This document shows positions 1 to 11,429 of a stretch of DNA of 64,000 bases, piece after piece. How positions within the stretch are numbered: position 1 is the stretch's first letter; each line of letters begins with the position of its first letter. This DNA comes from Micrococcales bacterium (lineage in GTDB: Bacteria; Actinomycetota; Actinomycetes; Actinomycetales; Microbacteriaceae). The notes beneath the pieces were generated by a model. The model made no database searches, was not told the origin of the DNA, and was given only the letters and a program-made list of their open reading frames with translations. The stretch is from positions 39,654 through 103,653 of the forward strand of contig CANGEU010000004.1 in the NCBI GenBank assembly GCA_947452985.1, read 5' to 3'. The position numbers and the translations under genes are program-made.

Positions 1-953
1 AGCAGCCCTGAATATTCTTCGCAGGTGGCATCTACCGTTCGCGAAACGAATGAACCGATAAGCGCACTGGTGAGGTTCTTCAGGTCGCCGTGAGCACGAT
101 CGGTTCCATCGAAAACAACAAGCCACTCGTCGAGATCCTGGAGTCTACTAAGCGCTGAATCAAGTTCAGCTGCAGTCTGAGACGAACCGGCCCACAAATG
201 CATATCTTCCAGAAGTTGCTTACGGTATTCGGCTCGCCCTACTTCATCGAGCTTGATGAAACCCTCAACGATTGCATCTTCGTAATCGTGAACCGAGTAG
301 GCCACGTCGTCGGCAAAGTCCATCACTTGGGCTTCCATGCTCTTCTGTCGCTCTGGCGCACCAACTCGTAGCCAGTTGAAAACCTCAAGGTCATCGTCGT
401 AAACCCCGAACTTAGAAGAACGAGCTCCCCCGCCATCATCAAAAACTCCATGTTCGCGAGACCAAGGATATTTGCAGGCTGCATCCAAAGCAGCGCGAGT
501 TAGGTTCAACCCAAGCGGTGAACCACCTTCCGAGAAAACCTTTGGTTCGATGCGAGTTAGCAAACGCAGAGTCTGAGCGTTACCCTCGAAGCCACCAAAG
601 TCTGCCGACCAGTCGTTAAGTGCTTTTTCACCGTTGTGCCCAAACGGTGGGTGACCGAGGTCATGTGCCAGACAGGCCATATCAACCAAATCTGGGTCAA
701 TGCCAAGCGTTAGTGCCATCTCACGACCAATTTGGGCAACCTCTAGAGAGTGGGTGAGACGAGTTCGAGCGAAGTCACCTGAAGTCGGTGAGAGTACTTG
801 AGTCTTGGCGCCCAAACGACGAAGTGCCGAAGAGTGTAGAACTCGGGCGCGGTCACGACTGAACTCATTTCGGCGCTGAGTGCCACTGCGCACCTCGGTG
901 AGCATCCGTTCTTCATCGACCAGTCCGTAACCGATTGGAGGAAGACTAACCAC
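1..953 (-). CDS. dgt: Deoxyguanosinetriphosphate triphosphohydrolase (dGTPase), C-terminus cut by window edge
   Basis: My minus-strand translation from GTG at 953: VVSLPPIGYGLVDEERMLTEVRSGTQRRNEFSRDRARVLHSSALRRLGAKTQVLSPTSGDFARTRLTHSLEVAQIGREMA...DMACLAHDLGHPPFGHNGE; HD-domain motifs of dGTPase. Confidence 0.93.
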   Translation of the reverse strand, partial: MVSLPPIGYGLVDEERMLTEVRSGTQRRNEFSRDRARVLHSSALRRLGAKTQVLSPTSGDFARTRLTHSLEVAQIGREMALTLGIDPDLVDMACLAHDLGHPPFGHNGEKALNDWSADFGGFEGNAQTLRLLTRIEPKVFSEGGSPLGLNLTRAALDAACKYPWSREHGVFDDGGGARSSKFGVYDDDLEVFNWLRVGAPERQKSMEAQVMDFADDVAYSVHDYEDAIVEGFIKLDEVGRAEYRKQLLEDMHLWAGSSQTAAELDSALSRLQDLDEWLVVFDGTDRAHGDLKNLTSALIGSFVSRTVDATCEEYSGL

Positions 954-2124
954 CAGACACCCCAATCTCGGCCTCGAGCAGGTCTGCACTGGCCTTCGAG
1001 TCAAGTGTGCGTGAATTCAACCAGTTCTCTGGCAATGAACAGACCTTTGCTCCGCCGAGGCGGCCACGAGGACCCTCTGCCTCCGCCCCTGGATAAGGTT
1101 GATCACCGTCAAGGGTTGAAAGAATTTCGTCCATGTGTGAAAGCGACTCAACTTGAGCCAGAGCGGCTCGGAATTCGCCACCAACCGGATAACCCTTGAA
1201 ATACCAAGCAACGTGCTTACGAATGTCACGGCAGGCATGCATTTCGCTTTCAAAAAACTCAACCAACAATTCGGCATGACGTTTGAAAGCTTGACCAACT
1301 TGGCCGAGTGAAGGCTGAATCGGGTTGATGGCTGCCTCGGAATTTGGGTCACGTAGGTATTCGTCGAAGGCCGCCTGCAGGTCTCCAAAGAGCCACGGAC
1401 GACCAAGACATCCTCGGCCCACCACAACGCCGTCGACGCCGGTCTCACGCATCATTCGAATTGCATCGCCCGCTGACCAGATATCGCCGTTGCCCAGAAC
1501 CTGAACATCGGGCAAAGACTCTCGAAGCTTGGCAATTGAATCCCAGTCGGCATTGCCCGAATAGTAATCGCTGGCGGTGCGACCGTGAAGAGCGATTGCA
1601 GTAACCCCAGCGTCTCGGGCTGCCTTGCCGGCATCAAGGTAGGTCAAGTGATCGGCATCGATTCCCTTGCGCATTTTTACCGTCAATGGGATTTCCCCAG
1701 CGGCCTTAACTGCGGCGTTGACAATATCGCTAAACAGATCCGACTTCCAAGGCAGGGCTGCTCCCCCGCCCTTGCGAGTGACTTTAGGAACCGGACAGCC
1801 GAAATTTAGGTCGATGTGATCGGCCCGGTTTTCGGCGACCAACATCGTTACCGCTTCGGAAATGGTCTTTGGGTCAACGCCATAGAGCTGGACCGAGCGA
1901 ATGTCTTCGCTTTCGTGGTGTCCCACTAATCGCAGCGACTCTTCGGTTCGCTCAACCAAGGCTCGTGAGGTAACCATTTCGGATACAAACAAACCTCCAC
2001 CGAATTCGCGACAGAGTCTACGAAACGCGGTGTTGGTGATTCCAGCCATAGGCGCAAGCACTACGGGAGTTGCAATTGCAAGTTTCCCGTATTGAAGTGC
2101 TGGCTTTAGGCTGACCTGGGTCAC
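946..2124 (-). CDS. dusB: tRNA-dihydrouridine synthase (DusB family)
   Basis: ORF track; APMAGITNTAFRRLCREFGG and HIDLNFGCPVPKVTRKGGGAAL motifs. Confidence 0.95.
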   Translation of the reverse strand: MTQVSLKPALQYGKLAIATPVVLAPMAGITNTAFRRLCREFGGGLFVSEMVTSRALVERTEESLRLVGHHESEDIRSVQLYGVDPKTISEAVTMLVAENRADHIDLNFGCPVPKVTRKGGGAALPWKSDLFSDIVNAAVKAAGEIPLTVKMRKGIDADHLTYLDAGKAARDAGVTAIALHGRTASDYYSGNADWDSIAKLRESLPDVQVLGNGDIWSAGDAIRMMRETGVDGVVVGRGCLGRPWLFGDLQAAFDEYLRDPNSEAAINPIQPSLGQVGQAFKRHAELLVEFFESEMHACRDIRKHVAWYFKGYPVGGEFRAALAQVESLSHMDEILSTLDGDQPYPGAEAEGPRGRLGGAKVCSLPENWLNSRTLDSKASADLLEAEIGVSGG

Positions 2125-2126
2125 TC

Positions 2127-3506
2127 TTAGCCGAGAAGTCTTTCTGCAAGGTAGCCGCGTAGTTTGTCGAGCGAGACTCGCTCCTGCTGCATGGTGTCGC
2201 GCTCGCGAACGGTAACCGCCTGGTCTTCAAGAGTTTCGAAGTCTACGGTGATGCAGAACGGAGTTCCGATTTCGTCTTGTCGACGGTAACGTCGACCGAT
2301 TGCGCCTGAATCATCGAAATCGATGTTCCAGTAGCCGCGTAGTTCCTGTGCGAGGTTGCGAGCAACTGGAGACAACTCTTCGTTGCGGCTCAGTGGAAGC
2401 ACAGCGGCCTTCACCGGAGCTAAGCGATAGTCGAGGCGAAGCACGGTGCGAACATCAACGCCACCCTTGGTGTTTGGTGCCTCGTCTTCAGAGTAAGCAT
2501 CAACCAGGAACGCCATGAGCGAGCGGGTTAGACCGGCGGCTGGCTCGATTACGTATGGGGTCCAACGCTCGTTCTTGTTCTGGTCAAAGTAGCTGAGATC
2601 CGAACCTGATTCGCGAGAGTGAGTGGTTAAGTCGAAGTCGGTGCGGTTAGCAATACCTTCAAGCTCACCAAACTCGCTGCCAGGGAAACCGAACTTGTAC
2701 TCGATGTCTACTGTTCGCTTTGAGTAGTGTGAAAGTTTTTCCTTGGCGTGCTCGTAAAGACGCAGGTTGTCTGGGTTAATACCCAGGTCGGTGTACCAGT
2801 TCATTCGCTGTTCGATCCAGTAGTCGTGCCACTGTTCGTCGGTGCCAGGCTCTACGAAGAACTCCATTTCCATCTGCTCAAATTCGCGGGTGCGGAAGAT
2901 GAAGTTTCCAGGAGTGATTTCGTTTCGGAACGATTTACCAATCTGCCCAATACCAAACGGAGGTTTCATACGTGCTGCGCCTAGGACGTTTGCGAAGTTC
3001 ACAAAAATTCCTTGAGCGGTTTCCGGGCGAAGGTAGTGCAGCCCCTCTTCGGCAGCAACTGGACCCAGGAAGGTCTGAAGTAGGCCGTTGAAGGCCTTTG
3101 GTTCGGTCCAAGAGTCTTTACCACCGCAGTTAGGGCAAGCAATGTCTGCCATGCTCTCCGGCGCGCGGCCCTTCTTTTCCTCGAAGGCTTCTTCCAGATG
3201 GTCCTGGCGGAAACGCTTGTGACAGCTGGTGCACTCGATTAGCGGGTCGGAGAATTCACGAACGTGACCAGATGCCTCCCAAACCTTGCGAGGAAGGATT
3301 ACCGATGAATCCAAACCGACGATGTCATCGCGGCTTTGAACCATGGTTCGCCACCACTGCTTTTTGATGTTCTCTTTGAGTTCGACACCGAGTGGTCCGT
3401 AGTCCCAGGCTGAACGGCTTCCGCCGTAAATCTCTCCAGCTTGAAAAACAAATCCGCGACGCTTTGCGAGGGAAATTACCGAATCTAGACGGTTTGGGGT
3501 GGCCAC
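2127..3506 (-). CDS. glyS: Glycyl-tRNA synthetase (class II, dimeric type)
   Basis: ORF track; [14 protein letters not shown]...[19 protein letters not shown]. Confidence 0.96.
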   Translation of the reverse strand: MATPNRLDSVISLAKRRGFVFQAGEIYGGSRSAWDYGPLGVELKENIKKQWWRTMVQSRDDIVGLDSSVILPRKVWEASGHVREFSDPLIECTSCHKRFRQDHLEEAFEEKKGRAPESMADIACPNCGGKDSWTEPKAFNGLLQTFLGPVAAEEGLHYLRPETAQGIFVNFANVLGAARMKPPFGIGQIGKSFRNEITPGNFIFRTREFEQMEMEFFVEPGTDEQWHDYWIEQRMNWYTDLGINPDNLRLYEHAKEKLSHYSKRTVDIEYKFGFPGSEFGELEGIANRTDFDLTTHSRESGSDLSYFDQNKNERWTPYVIEPAAGLTRSLMAFLVDAYSEDEAPNTKGGVDVRTVLRLDYRLAPVKAAVLPLSRNEELSPVARNLAQELRGYWNIDFDDSGAIGRRYRRQDEIGTPFCITVDFETLEDQAVTVRERDTMQQERVSLDKLRGYLAERLLG

Positions 3507-3568
3507 TTGAACTCCATGTTTCTATCGGTCTACTGGATGTAAACCAATGTGTGTGCGAAGTCTCAATT

Positions 3569-4318
3569 CTACTTAGAAGCAGGACCTTTTGGGCTGTCGA
3601 TTGCTTTACCGAAGCGACGAGAGCGATTGCCGAATTCCTCGATGGCCTGCCAGAGGTGTTCTTTACGGAAATCGGGCCAGAGAGTTTCATCGAAAGCGAA
3701 TTCGGCATAAGCCGATTGCCAAAGCAAGAAGTTAGAGGTGCGCTGCTCTCCAGAAGAACGAAGGAAAAGGTCAACGTCGGGAAGGTCTGAGGTTTGCAGG
3801 TATTTCTGAACAGTTTTTTCGGTGATACTTCCGGCGCGTAGTTTGCCACTGGCTACGTCTTCGGTGATCTGATTCATGGCGTCGACAAGTTCAATTCGGC
3901 CGCCATAGTTGACGCACATCGTCAATGTAAGTGTTTTGTTTTTCGCAGTAAGTTTCTCGGCGTCTTGCAACTCCTGAATAACGCTCGCCCAAAGCTTCGG
4001 ACGACGCCCTGCCCAGCGAATGCGAACACCCCAACCGTTCAAGGTGTCTCGACGTCTCTGCAGAACCTCTCGGTTGAATCCCATCAGGAATCGAACCTCG
4101 TCGGGCGATCGCTTCCAGTTCTCGGTGGAGAAGGCATAGACGGTCAAATACTTAACTCCGGCTTGAATGGCGCCCTCAACAACGTCCAGTAGCGCAGCTT
4201 CTCCAGCCTTATGACCTTCAACTCGAGTTAGCCCGCGTTCATTAGCCCAACGACCGTTGCCATCCATGACGATGGCCACGTGAGTGGGAACTTTACTGAA
4301 TTTAGGAACGTTCGACAT
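3569..4318 (-). CDS. uppS: Isoprenyl (polyprenyl diphosphate) synthase, UppS family
   Basis: ORF track; [18 protein letters not shown]...[43 protein letters not shown]. Confidence 0.96.
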   Translation of the reverse strand: MSNVPKFSKVPTHVAIVMDGNGRWANERGLTRVEGHKAGEAALLDVVEGAIQAGVKYLTVYAFSTENWKRSPDEVRFLMGFNREVLQRRRDTLNGWGVRIRWAGRRPKLWASVIQELQDAEKLTAKNKTLTLTMCVNYGGRIELVDAMNQITEDVASGKLRAGSITEKTVQKYLQTSDLPDVDLFLRSSGEQRTSNFLLWQSAYAEFAFDETLWPDFRKEHLWQAIEEFGNRSRRFGKAIDSPKGPASK

Positions 4319-5027
4319 GTTGTAGCGATTTTAGTCCGCGTTCGATGTGCCATTGCGAATATGCCGCAACTACACCTGAGGCAGAGGCCCTTGTTGATTC
4401 ATCGGTTTGATCCGCAAATTCCCAGTCGCCAGCAAGTAATGCTCCTAAAAGCCTCGCACTTGCCTCATTCAGCTTGACAGCACCCGCAATACGGCAGTCT
4501 GAGCAAACCATACCTCCGGCTTGAAGCACGAAGTGCTGGTGCAGGCCAGGTTTGCCACAGCGCGCGCAATCGGTGAAGTTTGGAGCCCAGCCGGCAACCG
4601 ATAGGGCCCTAAGCAGGTAAGAGTCCAAAATCAGACTCGAGTCGTGATCCTTGTTGGCGAGCGCACGCAAACCTCCTACCAAGAGGAGATACTGCTGCGG
4701 AGAGGTTTCACCACCGGCAAGTTTCTCTGCAGTTTCCACCATGACGGTTGCCGAGGTGTAGGCCGGATAGTCCTCAATAATCTGCCCACCGTAAGCGTTC
4801 AGGGTTTCGACCTGATTCACGGTGTCTAAATTGCGACCCTCGTGCAATTGAATGTCGACCACCATGAATGGTTCCAGCCTCGAACCGAACTTCGACGTGG
4901 TGCGCCTGACGCCTTTAGCAACTGCTCGAATTAGACCGTGATACCGCGACAACATGGTGACGATGCGATCGGCCTCCCCCAATTTATGGGTTCGAATGAT
5001 CACTGCCTCGTCGCGATAGACCGGCAT
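4302..5027 (-). CDS. recO: DNA repair protein RecO
   Basis: ORF track; [57 protein letters not shown]...CSDC zinc motif. Confidence 0.95.
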   Translation of the reverse strand: MPVYRDEAVIIRTHKLGEADRIVTMLSRYHGLIRAVAKGVRRTTSKFGSRLEPFMVVDIQLHEGRNLDTVNQVETLNAYGGQIIEDYPAYTSATVMVETAEKLAGGETSPQQYLLLVGGLRALANKDHDSSLILDSYLLRALSVAGWAPNFTDCARCGKPGLHQHFVLQAGGMVCSDCRIAGAVKLNEASARLLGALLAGDWEFADQTDESTRASASGVVAAYSQWHIERGLKSLQHVERS

Positions 5028-5029
5028 CT

Positions 5030-6790
<1,761 letters not shown>

Positions 6791-6812
6791 TTATCTAGCT
6801 GCAAGCGAAACT

Positions 6813-6849
6813 CCGCGACTAAGGATGGCTAGGTTAAGCCTCGTCGCGG
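6813..6849 (-). promoter_or_regulatory. Candidate leucine attenuation (LEU-type) RNA element between leader peptide and leuA
   Basis: 7-bp inverted repeat ccgcgac (6813-6819) / gtcgcgg (6843-6849) overlapping the 3' end of the leader peptide ORF. Confidence 0.65.
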
Positions 6850-6875
6850 CCGCTAAGCAGGAGTAGAGCAAACAT
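6834..6875 (-). CDS. leuA leader peptide MFALLLLSGRDEA with four consecutive Leu codons
   Basis: Read from sequence: ATG TTT GCT CTA CTC CTG CTT AGC GGC CGC GAC GAG GCT TAA, 76 nt upstream of the leuA start; too short for the ORF track. Confidence 0.82.
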   Translation of the reverse strand: MFALLLLSGRDEA

Positions 6876-6900
6876 GGATTTAGGTTAGCACCAATAAGTC

Positions 6901-7791
6901 TTAGAAGCCCAGACGGCCAAGGGCCTTAGGATCGCGTTGCCAATCGGCAGAAACCTTGACGCGCAAACTCAGAAAGACCTTACGACCGAGTAGTTGCTCG
7001 ATTTCTTTGCGAGCTTTTGAACCAACATCTTTGAGTCGCGAGCCGCCCTTACCGATGATGATTCCCTTTTGTGAATCGCGTTCCACCCAAACGTTTGCGT
7101 GGATGTCGTATAGGTTTCCACCCTCACGCTCCCCCATTTCATCGATGGTCACTGCGATCGAGTGCGGAAGTTCGTCGTGGACACCTTCGAGCGCAGCTTC
7201 ACGCACCAACTCACAGATACGCTGTTCCATCGACTCATCGGTAGCCACATCAATCGGATAAAGCGCCGGCGAAACCGGAAGCATTTCAATTAACAGTTCG
7301 GCAAGCTCGACAACCTGTTCACCGGAAACGGCCGAAACTGGGATGATCGCCTTCCAATCGCGCAGGTCTGAAACCGCCTGCAGTTGCTGCGCAAGCGCAT
7401 CACGAGAAACTGTTTCGCTCTTAGTGACGATTGCCACTAACTTTGCGCGACGGTATTTAGAGAGCTGCTCGTTGATAAAACCATCGCCTGGGCCGATCTT
7501 CTCATTGGCAGGAATGCAGAAACCGATTACATCGACGTCACCCAAAGTGGTTTCAACCAAGCTGTTCAAGCGCTCACCAAGAAGAGTTCTTGGGCGGTGT
7601 AGCCCTGGGGTGTCCACCAAAATCAATTGACCTGATTCACGGTTGGCAATGCCACGAATTGCCCTACGGGTGGTCTGCGGTTTGGCACTGGTAATTGCCA
7701 CCTTCTCCCCTACCAGCGCGTTAGTCAATGTTGATTTACCAACGTTTGGGCGACCCACAAACGAAACAAATCCGGATCTAAAATCGGTCAT
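6901..7791 (-). CDS. era: GTPase Era
   Basis: ORF track; SFVGRPNVGKSTLTNALVGEKVAITSAKPQTTR; KH-domain GIIIGKGGSRLKDVGSKAR. Confidence 0.97.
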   Translation of the reverse strand: MTDFRSGFVSFVGRPNVGKSTLTNALVGEKVAITSAKPQTTRRAIRGIANRESGQLILVDTPGLHRPRTLLGERLNSLVETTLGDVDVIGFCIPANEKIGPGDGFINEQLSKYRRAKLVAIVTKSETVSRDALAQQLQAVSDLRDWKAIIPVSAVSGEQVVELAELLIEMLPVSPALYPIDVATDESMEQRICELVREAALEGVHDELPHSIAVTIDEMGEREGGNLYDIHANVWVERDSQKGIIIGKGGSRLKDVGSKARKEIEQLLGRKVFLSLRVKVSADWQRDPKALGRLGF

Positions 7792-8903
7792 TCTTCTTCT
7801 CCGAGCGTTAGTACTGCTTGATCAACTTTCACCAGAATGGTGACAAGTCGTTTATCTCTGCCCTCAAAGCGTTCCGCGGTGAAAGTCAAACCTGAATGAT
7901 GCACCTGATCGCCACCACGTGGAAGGCGGCCAAGAAGTTTGGTAACCAAACCGCCGACACTATCGATGTCGTCGTCGTCTAGCTCCAGACCGATGTGCTC
8001 ACCCAGTTCGAAAAGCGAAGACTTAGCGGAAACTCGCAAGATATCGTCCGCTAGCTGTTCGATCTCTGGGCGCTCGCGGTCGTATTCGTCATTGATTTCA
8101 CCGACGAGCTCTTCGATTACGTCTTCCATGGTGACCAGACCGGCAACACCGCCGTACTCATCGACCGCAATTGCAACGTGAGTCGCCTTAACCTGCATTT
8201 CTTTTAAGAGCTCTTCAACCGGCTTTGAATCGGGAACAAACATTGCCTTCCGAGCGAGAGCGCCAGCGGTCTCAACTTCAAGCCTCTTGAAATCGTCATT
8301 GAAGGCACGCGCTACATCTTTCAAATACAAAACACCAACCAGGTCGTCGATGTTCTTGCCTCTAACCGGCAGGCGAGAGTAACCAGACTCCATGAATTTC
8401 TGAAGGGACTCTTTCAATGTTCTCTCGGAACCAATGACAACCATATCGATCCGCGGAACCATGATCTCTCGAACCACGGTCTCACCAAAATCCTCAACCG
8501 AATCCATGAACTCCTGTTCAAACTCTTCAGGTTCCTCAATGGGCTTTGATGCGATTGGCGTAAAAATGAGATCGATTGATTTGACCAGCGGCTTAGCGAA
8601 ACGTGCCAAACCCTGCCCAAACTTGCGGTGACCAAGTGATTTGGCGAGAAGCTGTGAACCAATAAGCAATAGACCGGTAATAGCTAAAACTATTGATGTG
8701 AGCCAGTACCACTTCAAATTCAAAGAAGCCAGACCCTGAGTGATCACCACCCCGAAGGCACCGACCAGAGCTAATCTCAAAAACCCGAGCGACTCATGCC
8801 TTGAAAATTCATTTAGTTCGCGTTTCATAGCCGCTGCGAGGATCGACAAGACAACTACCGCAGCAGCAATCAAAATCGAAACCCATAACGCGATGGTTAG
8901 CAA
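7788..8903 (-). CDS. HlyC/CorC-family CBS-domain membrane protein
   Basis: ORF track 7788..8993, but its first ~30 aa overlap ybeY; likely TTG start near 8903 (LLTIALWVSILIAAAVV...); VREIMVPRIDMVVI, DEYGGVAGLVTMEDVIEELVGEI. Confidence 0.88.
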   Translation of the reverse strand: MLTIALWVSILIAAAVVVLSILAAAMKRELNEFSRHESLGFLRLALVGAFGVVITQGLASLNLKWYWLTSIVLAITGLLLIGSQLLAKSLGHRKFGQGLARFAKPLVKSIDLIFTPIASKPIEEPEEFEQEFMDSVEDFGETVVREIMVPRIDMVVIGSERTLKESLQKFMESGYSRLPVRGKNIDDLVGVLYLKDVARAFNDDFKRLEVETAGALARKAMFVPDSKPVEELLKEMQVKATHVAIAVDEYGGVAGLVTMEDVIEELVGEINDEYDRERPEIEQLADDILRVSAKSSLFELGEHIGLELDDDDIDSVGGLVTKLLGRLPRGGDQVHHSGLTFTAERFEGRDKRLVTILVKVDQAVLTLGEEE

Positions 8904-8904
8904 A

Positions 8905-9363
8905 CTACTTGTTCTCCGATACGTAGAAGGCTTCCAAGATTTCGCGCTGAAGACCAAACATTTCTTTTTCTTCGTCGGGCTCAGCGTGGTCAAAACCTAG
9001 GAGATGCAAAATCCCGTGAGTGGTAAGCAACAGGATTTCATTGATTGGTTCATGACCTGCTGCGACCGCCTGAGCTGCTGCCACCTGAGGGCAAACCACG
9101 ATATCTCCGAGTAACCCCGGCCCACTAATTTCAGCGTCATTACCCGGACGAAGTTCATCCATTGGAAAAGACAGAACATCGGTCGGGCCAGGTTCATCCA
9201 TCCACTGCACGTGAAGAGTAGTCATGGCATCTTCGTTCACAAATTGGATAGCAAGTTCGGCATCAGGGTGAATCCGAAGTCGATCAAGTGCGAAACTAGC
9301 AAGTTCTAGAACGCGAGCTTCGTCGACCTTATGGTCTGATTCATTGTTGATTTCGATGGTCAT
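8905..9363 (-). CDS. ybeY: rRNA maturation endoribonuclease YbeY
   Basis: ORF track; GPTDVLSFPMDE...LLGDIVVCP...HGILHLLGFDHAEPDEEKEMF. Confidence 0.96.
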   Translation of the reverse strand: MTIEINNESDHKVDEARVLELASFALDRLRIHPDAELAIQFVNEDAMTTLHVQWMDEPGPTDVLSFPMDELRPGNDAEISGPGLLGDIVVCPQVAAAQAVAAGHEPINEILLLTTHGILHLLGFDHAEPDEEKEMFGLQREILEAFYVSENK

Positions 9364-10346
9364 TTCTTTGTGCCTTTCAAAGCCAACTTCTCTTCAAACT
9401 TTCCATACGCGTCCACGATTTTGGCCACCAAATTATGGCGAACCACGTCTTCGGAAGATAGCTCGGCAAAGTGCATGTCGTCGACACCCTTGAGCGCCTC
9501 GCGAGCTGTCTTGAGCCCAGATAGTCCGCCCGGTAGGTCAACCTGAGTGGAGTCGCCGGTGACCACCATTTTCGAATTGAATCCGAGACGAGTCAGGAAC
9601 ATTTTCATTTGCTCTGGTGTGGTGTTCTGGGCTTCATCCAAAATCACAAACGCGTCATTGAGGGTTCGTCCTCGCATGTAGGCCAACGGAGCAACTTCGA
9701 TAGTTCCAGAGGTCATCAGCTTTGGGATGGTTTCTGGGTCAAGCATCTCGTGCAAGGCATCAAATAGCGGACGAAGATATGGGTCGATTTTGTCGTTCAA
9801 AGTGCCAGGTAAGAAACCAAGACGTTCACCGGCCTCCACTGCTGGTCTGGTCAGAATAATGCGGCTAATCTCTTTGCGCTGCAAAGCCTGAACCGCTTTG
9901 GCCATGGCTAGGTAGGTTTTACCGGTACCGGCTGGACCAATGCCGAACACGATTGTGTTGTTGTCGATGGCGTCGACATAAGCCTTTTGTCCAATTGTTT
10001 TAGGGCGAATCGACTTGCCCTTAGAACTCAAAATACTTTGGCTCAGAACCTCTGCAGGCCGCGCCGCCTGGTTAGCCGCAACCATGCTGGTAGAACGACG
10101 AATATCCTCGGAACCGAGGCGAAAGCCTGTGGCTGCCAAATTGGTTAACTGCTCGATAATCCTTTTGGCCGATTCGCAGTCGGCCGAGCTGCCGCGCAAC
10201 GTGATCTGAGATCCTCTGGCAGTCGCTTCAAGCCCGGGGAACTGGATTTCCAATTCTTTGAGAAGAACATCGTTAGGGCCAAAGATTTCGGCGACGGAAG
10301 TATTCTCAATTACTAATTCAAATGCACCAGCAGGTTGTGAAGTCAT
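9360..10346 (-). CDS. PhoH family protein
   Basis: ORF track; FGIGPAGTGKTYLAMAKAV, RPAVEAGERLGFLPG, MRGRTLNDAFVILDEAQNTT. Confidence 0.95.
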   Translation of the reverse strand: MTSQPAGAFELVIENTSVAEIFGPNDVLLKELEIQFPGLEATARGSQITLRGSSADCESAKRIIEQLTNLAATGFRLGSEDIRRSTSMVAANQAARPAEVLSQSILSSKGKSIRPKTIGQKAYVDAIDNNTIVFGIGPAGTGKTYLAMAKAVQALQRKEISRIILTRPAVEAGERLGFLPGTLNDKIDPYLRPLFDALHEMLDPETIPKLMTSGTIEVAPLAYMRGRTLNDAFVILDEAQNTTPEQMKMFLTRLGFNSKMVVTGDSTQVDLPGGLSGLKTAREALKGVDDMHFAELSSEDVVRHNLVAKIVDAYGKFEEKLALKGTKK

Positions 10347-10673
10347 CTAAGCCTTCGGAGTCTTGCTAGTGATGTGGCCATGGGCGTGGAAAACGGTTTG
10401 ACCAGCTTCTACACCGGTATTGAACTGGAAGCGAAATGATCCTTCGGAAAGCTCGGCCGCAACTTTGCTGCCGAGACGCATTACGTCTAGCAGCACGTCT
10501 TCGTTTCGCATTGTCAGGTCGGCGACATCAGTGAAGTGTTCGCGTGGAACGATAAGAACGTGAATCGGCTGCGCTGGCTCAATGTCATTGAAGGCGATGG
10601 CGTGCTCAGATTCAGCTACCAACTTCGACGGAATTTCACCGGCAACAATCTTGCAAAACACGCAGTCACTCAT
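10347..10673 (-). CDS. HIT family protein (histidine triad)
   Basis: ORF track; CVFCKIVAGEIPSK..., terminal FHAHGHI (variant histidine triad). Confidence 0.93.
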   Translation of the reverse strand: MSDCVFCKIVAGEIPSKLVAESEHAIAFNDIEPAQPIHVLIVPREHFTDVADLTMRNEDVLLDVMRLGSKVAAELSEGSFRFQFNTGVEAGQTVFHAHGHITSKTPKA

Positions 10674-10682
10674 GGTTTTAGT

Positions 10683-11429
10683 CTATTCCGCGCTATCCCA
10701 GAGACCGCTTGAGCCAACCAAATAGGATATCGCGGCAAGGCCGGCAGTTGAGGTGCGAAGAATTCCAGAACCTAGATGAACGCGCTTTGCTCCAGCGGCT
10801 TCCAATTCCTTCAGTTCGTGTTCGTCGACCCCACCTTCCGGGCCGACCACGATTGCGATGCGTCCGCTAAGTTCACCAAGCCCTGCGATTGAAGTGTTAG
10901 CAGTTGGATCGAGTACCAAAACTAGTTCGAAGTCTTTTACTAAACGAGTAAGTTCTTTGGTTGAGACGACCGCTTCAACTACTGGCTCCCAGGCTCTTAG
11001 TGATTGCTTGGCAGCTTCGGTTGCAATGGTCTGCCAGCGAACCTGTCCTTTGAGAGCCTTTGGGCCTTCCCAGCGAGAAATCGAACGCGTCGCCTGCCAT
11101 GGAATTATCGACAAGCCTCCAAGTTCGGTGGCGGCCTGGACTGCCAGTTCGTCGCGGTCACCCTTGGCTAGTGCTTGAACTAGGGTCACCTGAAGCTTGG
11201 GAAGAGCCTCAACCAAGGTTTCAGACACCAATACGGTCACACTTGAGCCGTCAACTTTAGAAACTTTTCCAAGAACTCGGCATCCTTTGCCATCAGTGAG
11301 TTGAATTGATTCCCCTACTCGCATTCGGCGAACCACGGCGGCATGTTTACCTTCCGGGCCGTCCAGCTCAAACTCACTACCTGGAGTTAGGGAAGTTACC
11401 TTCTCAGCGAAAAATAGCGGAGCAACCAT
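10683..11429 (-). CDS. rsmE: 16S rRNA (uracil-1498-N3)-methyltransferase RsmE
   Basis: ORF track; KGDRDELAVQAATELG, IVVGPEGGVDEHELKELEAAGAKRVHLGSGILRTSTA. Confidence 0.93.
   Translation of the reverse strand: MVAPLFFAEKVTSLTPGSEFELDGPEGKHAAVVRRMRVGESIQLTDGKGCRVLGKVSKVDGSSVTVLVSETLVEALPKLQVTLVQALAKGDRDELAVQAATELGGLSIIPWQATRSISRWEGPKALKGQVRWQTIATEAAKQSLRAWEPVVEAVVSTKELTRLVKDFELVLVLDPTANTSIAGLGELSGRIAIVVGPEGGVDEHELKELEAAGAKRVHLGSGILRTSTAGLAAISYLVGSSGLWDSAE

Noticed and set aside
8904-8993. N-terminal extension of the CorC-like ORF
   Set aside because: Overlaps the ybeY C-terminus; the TM-starting TTG near 8903 is a better start
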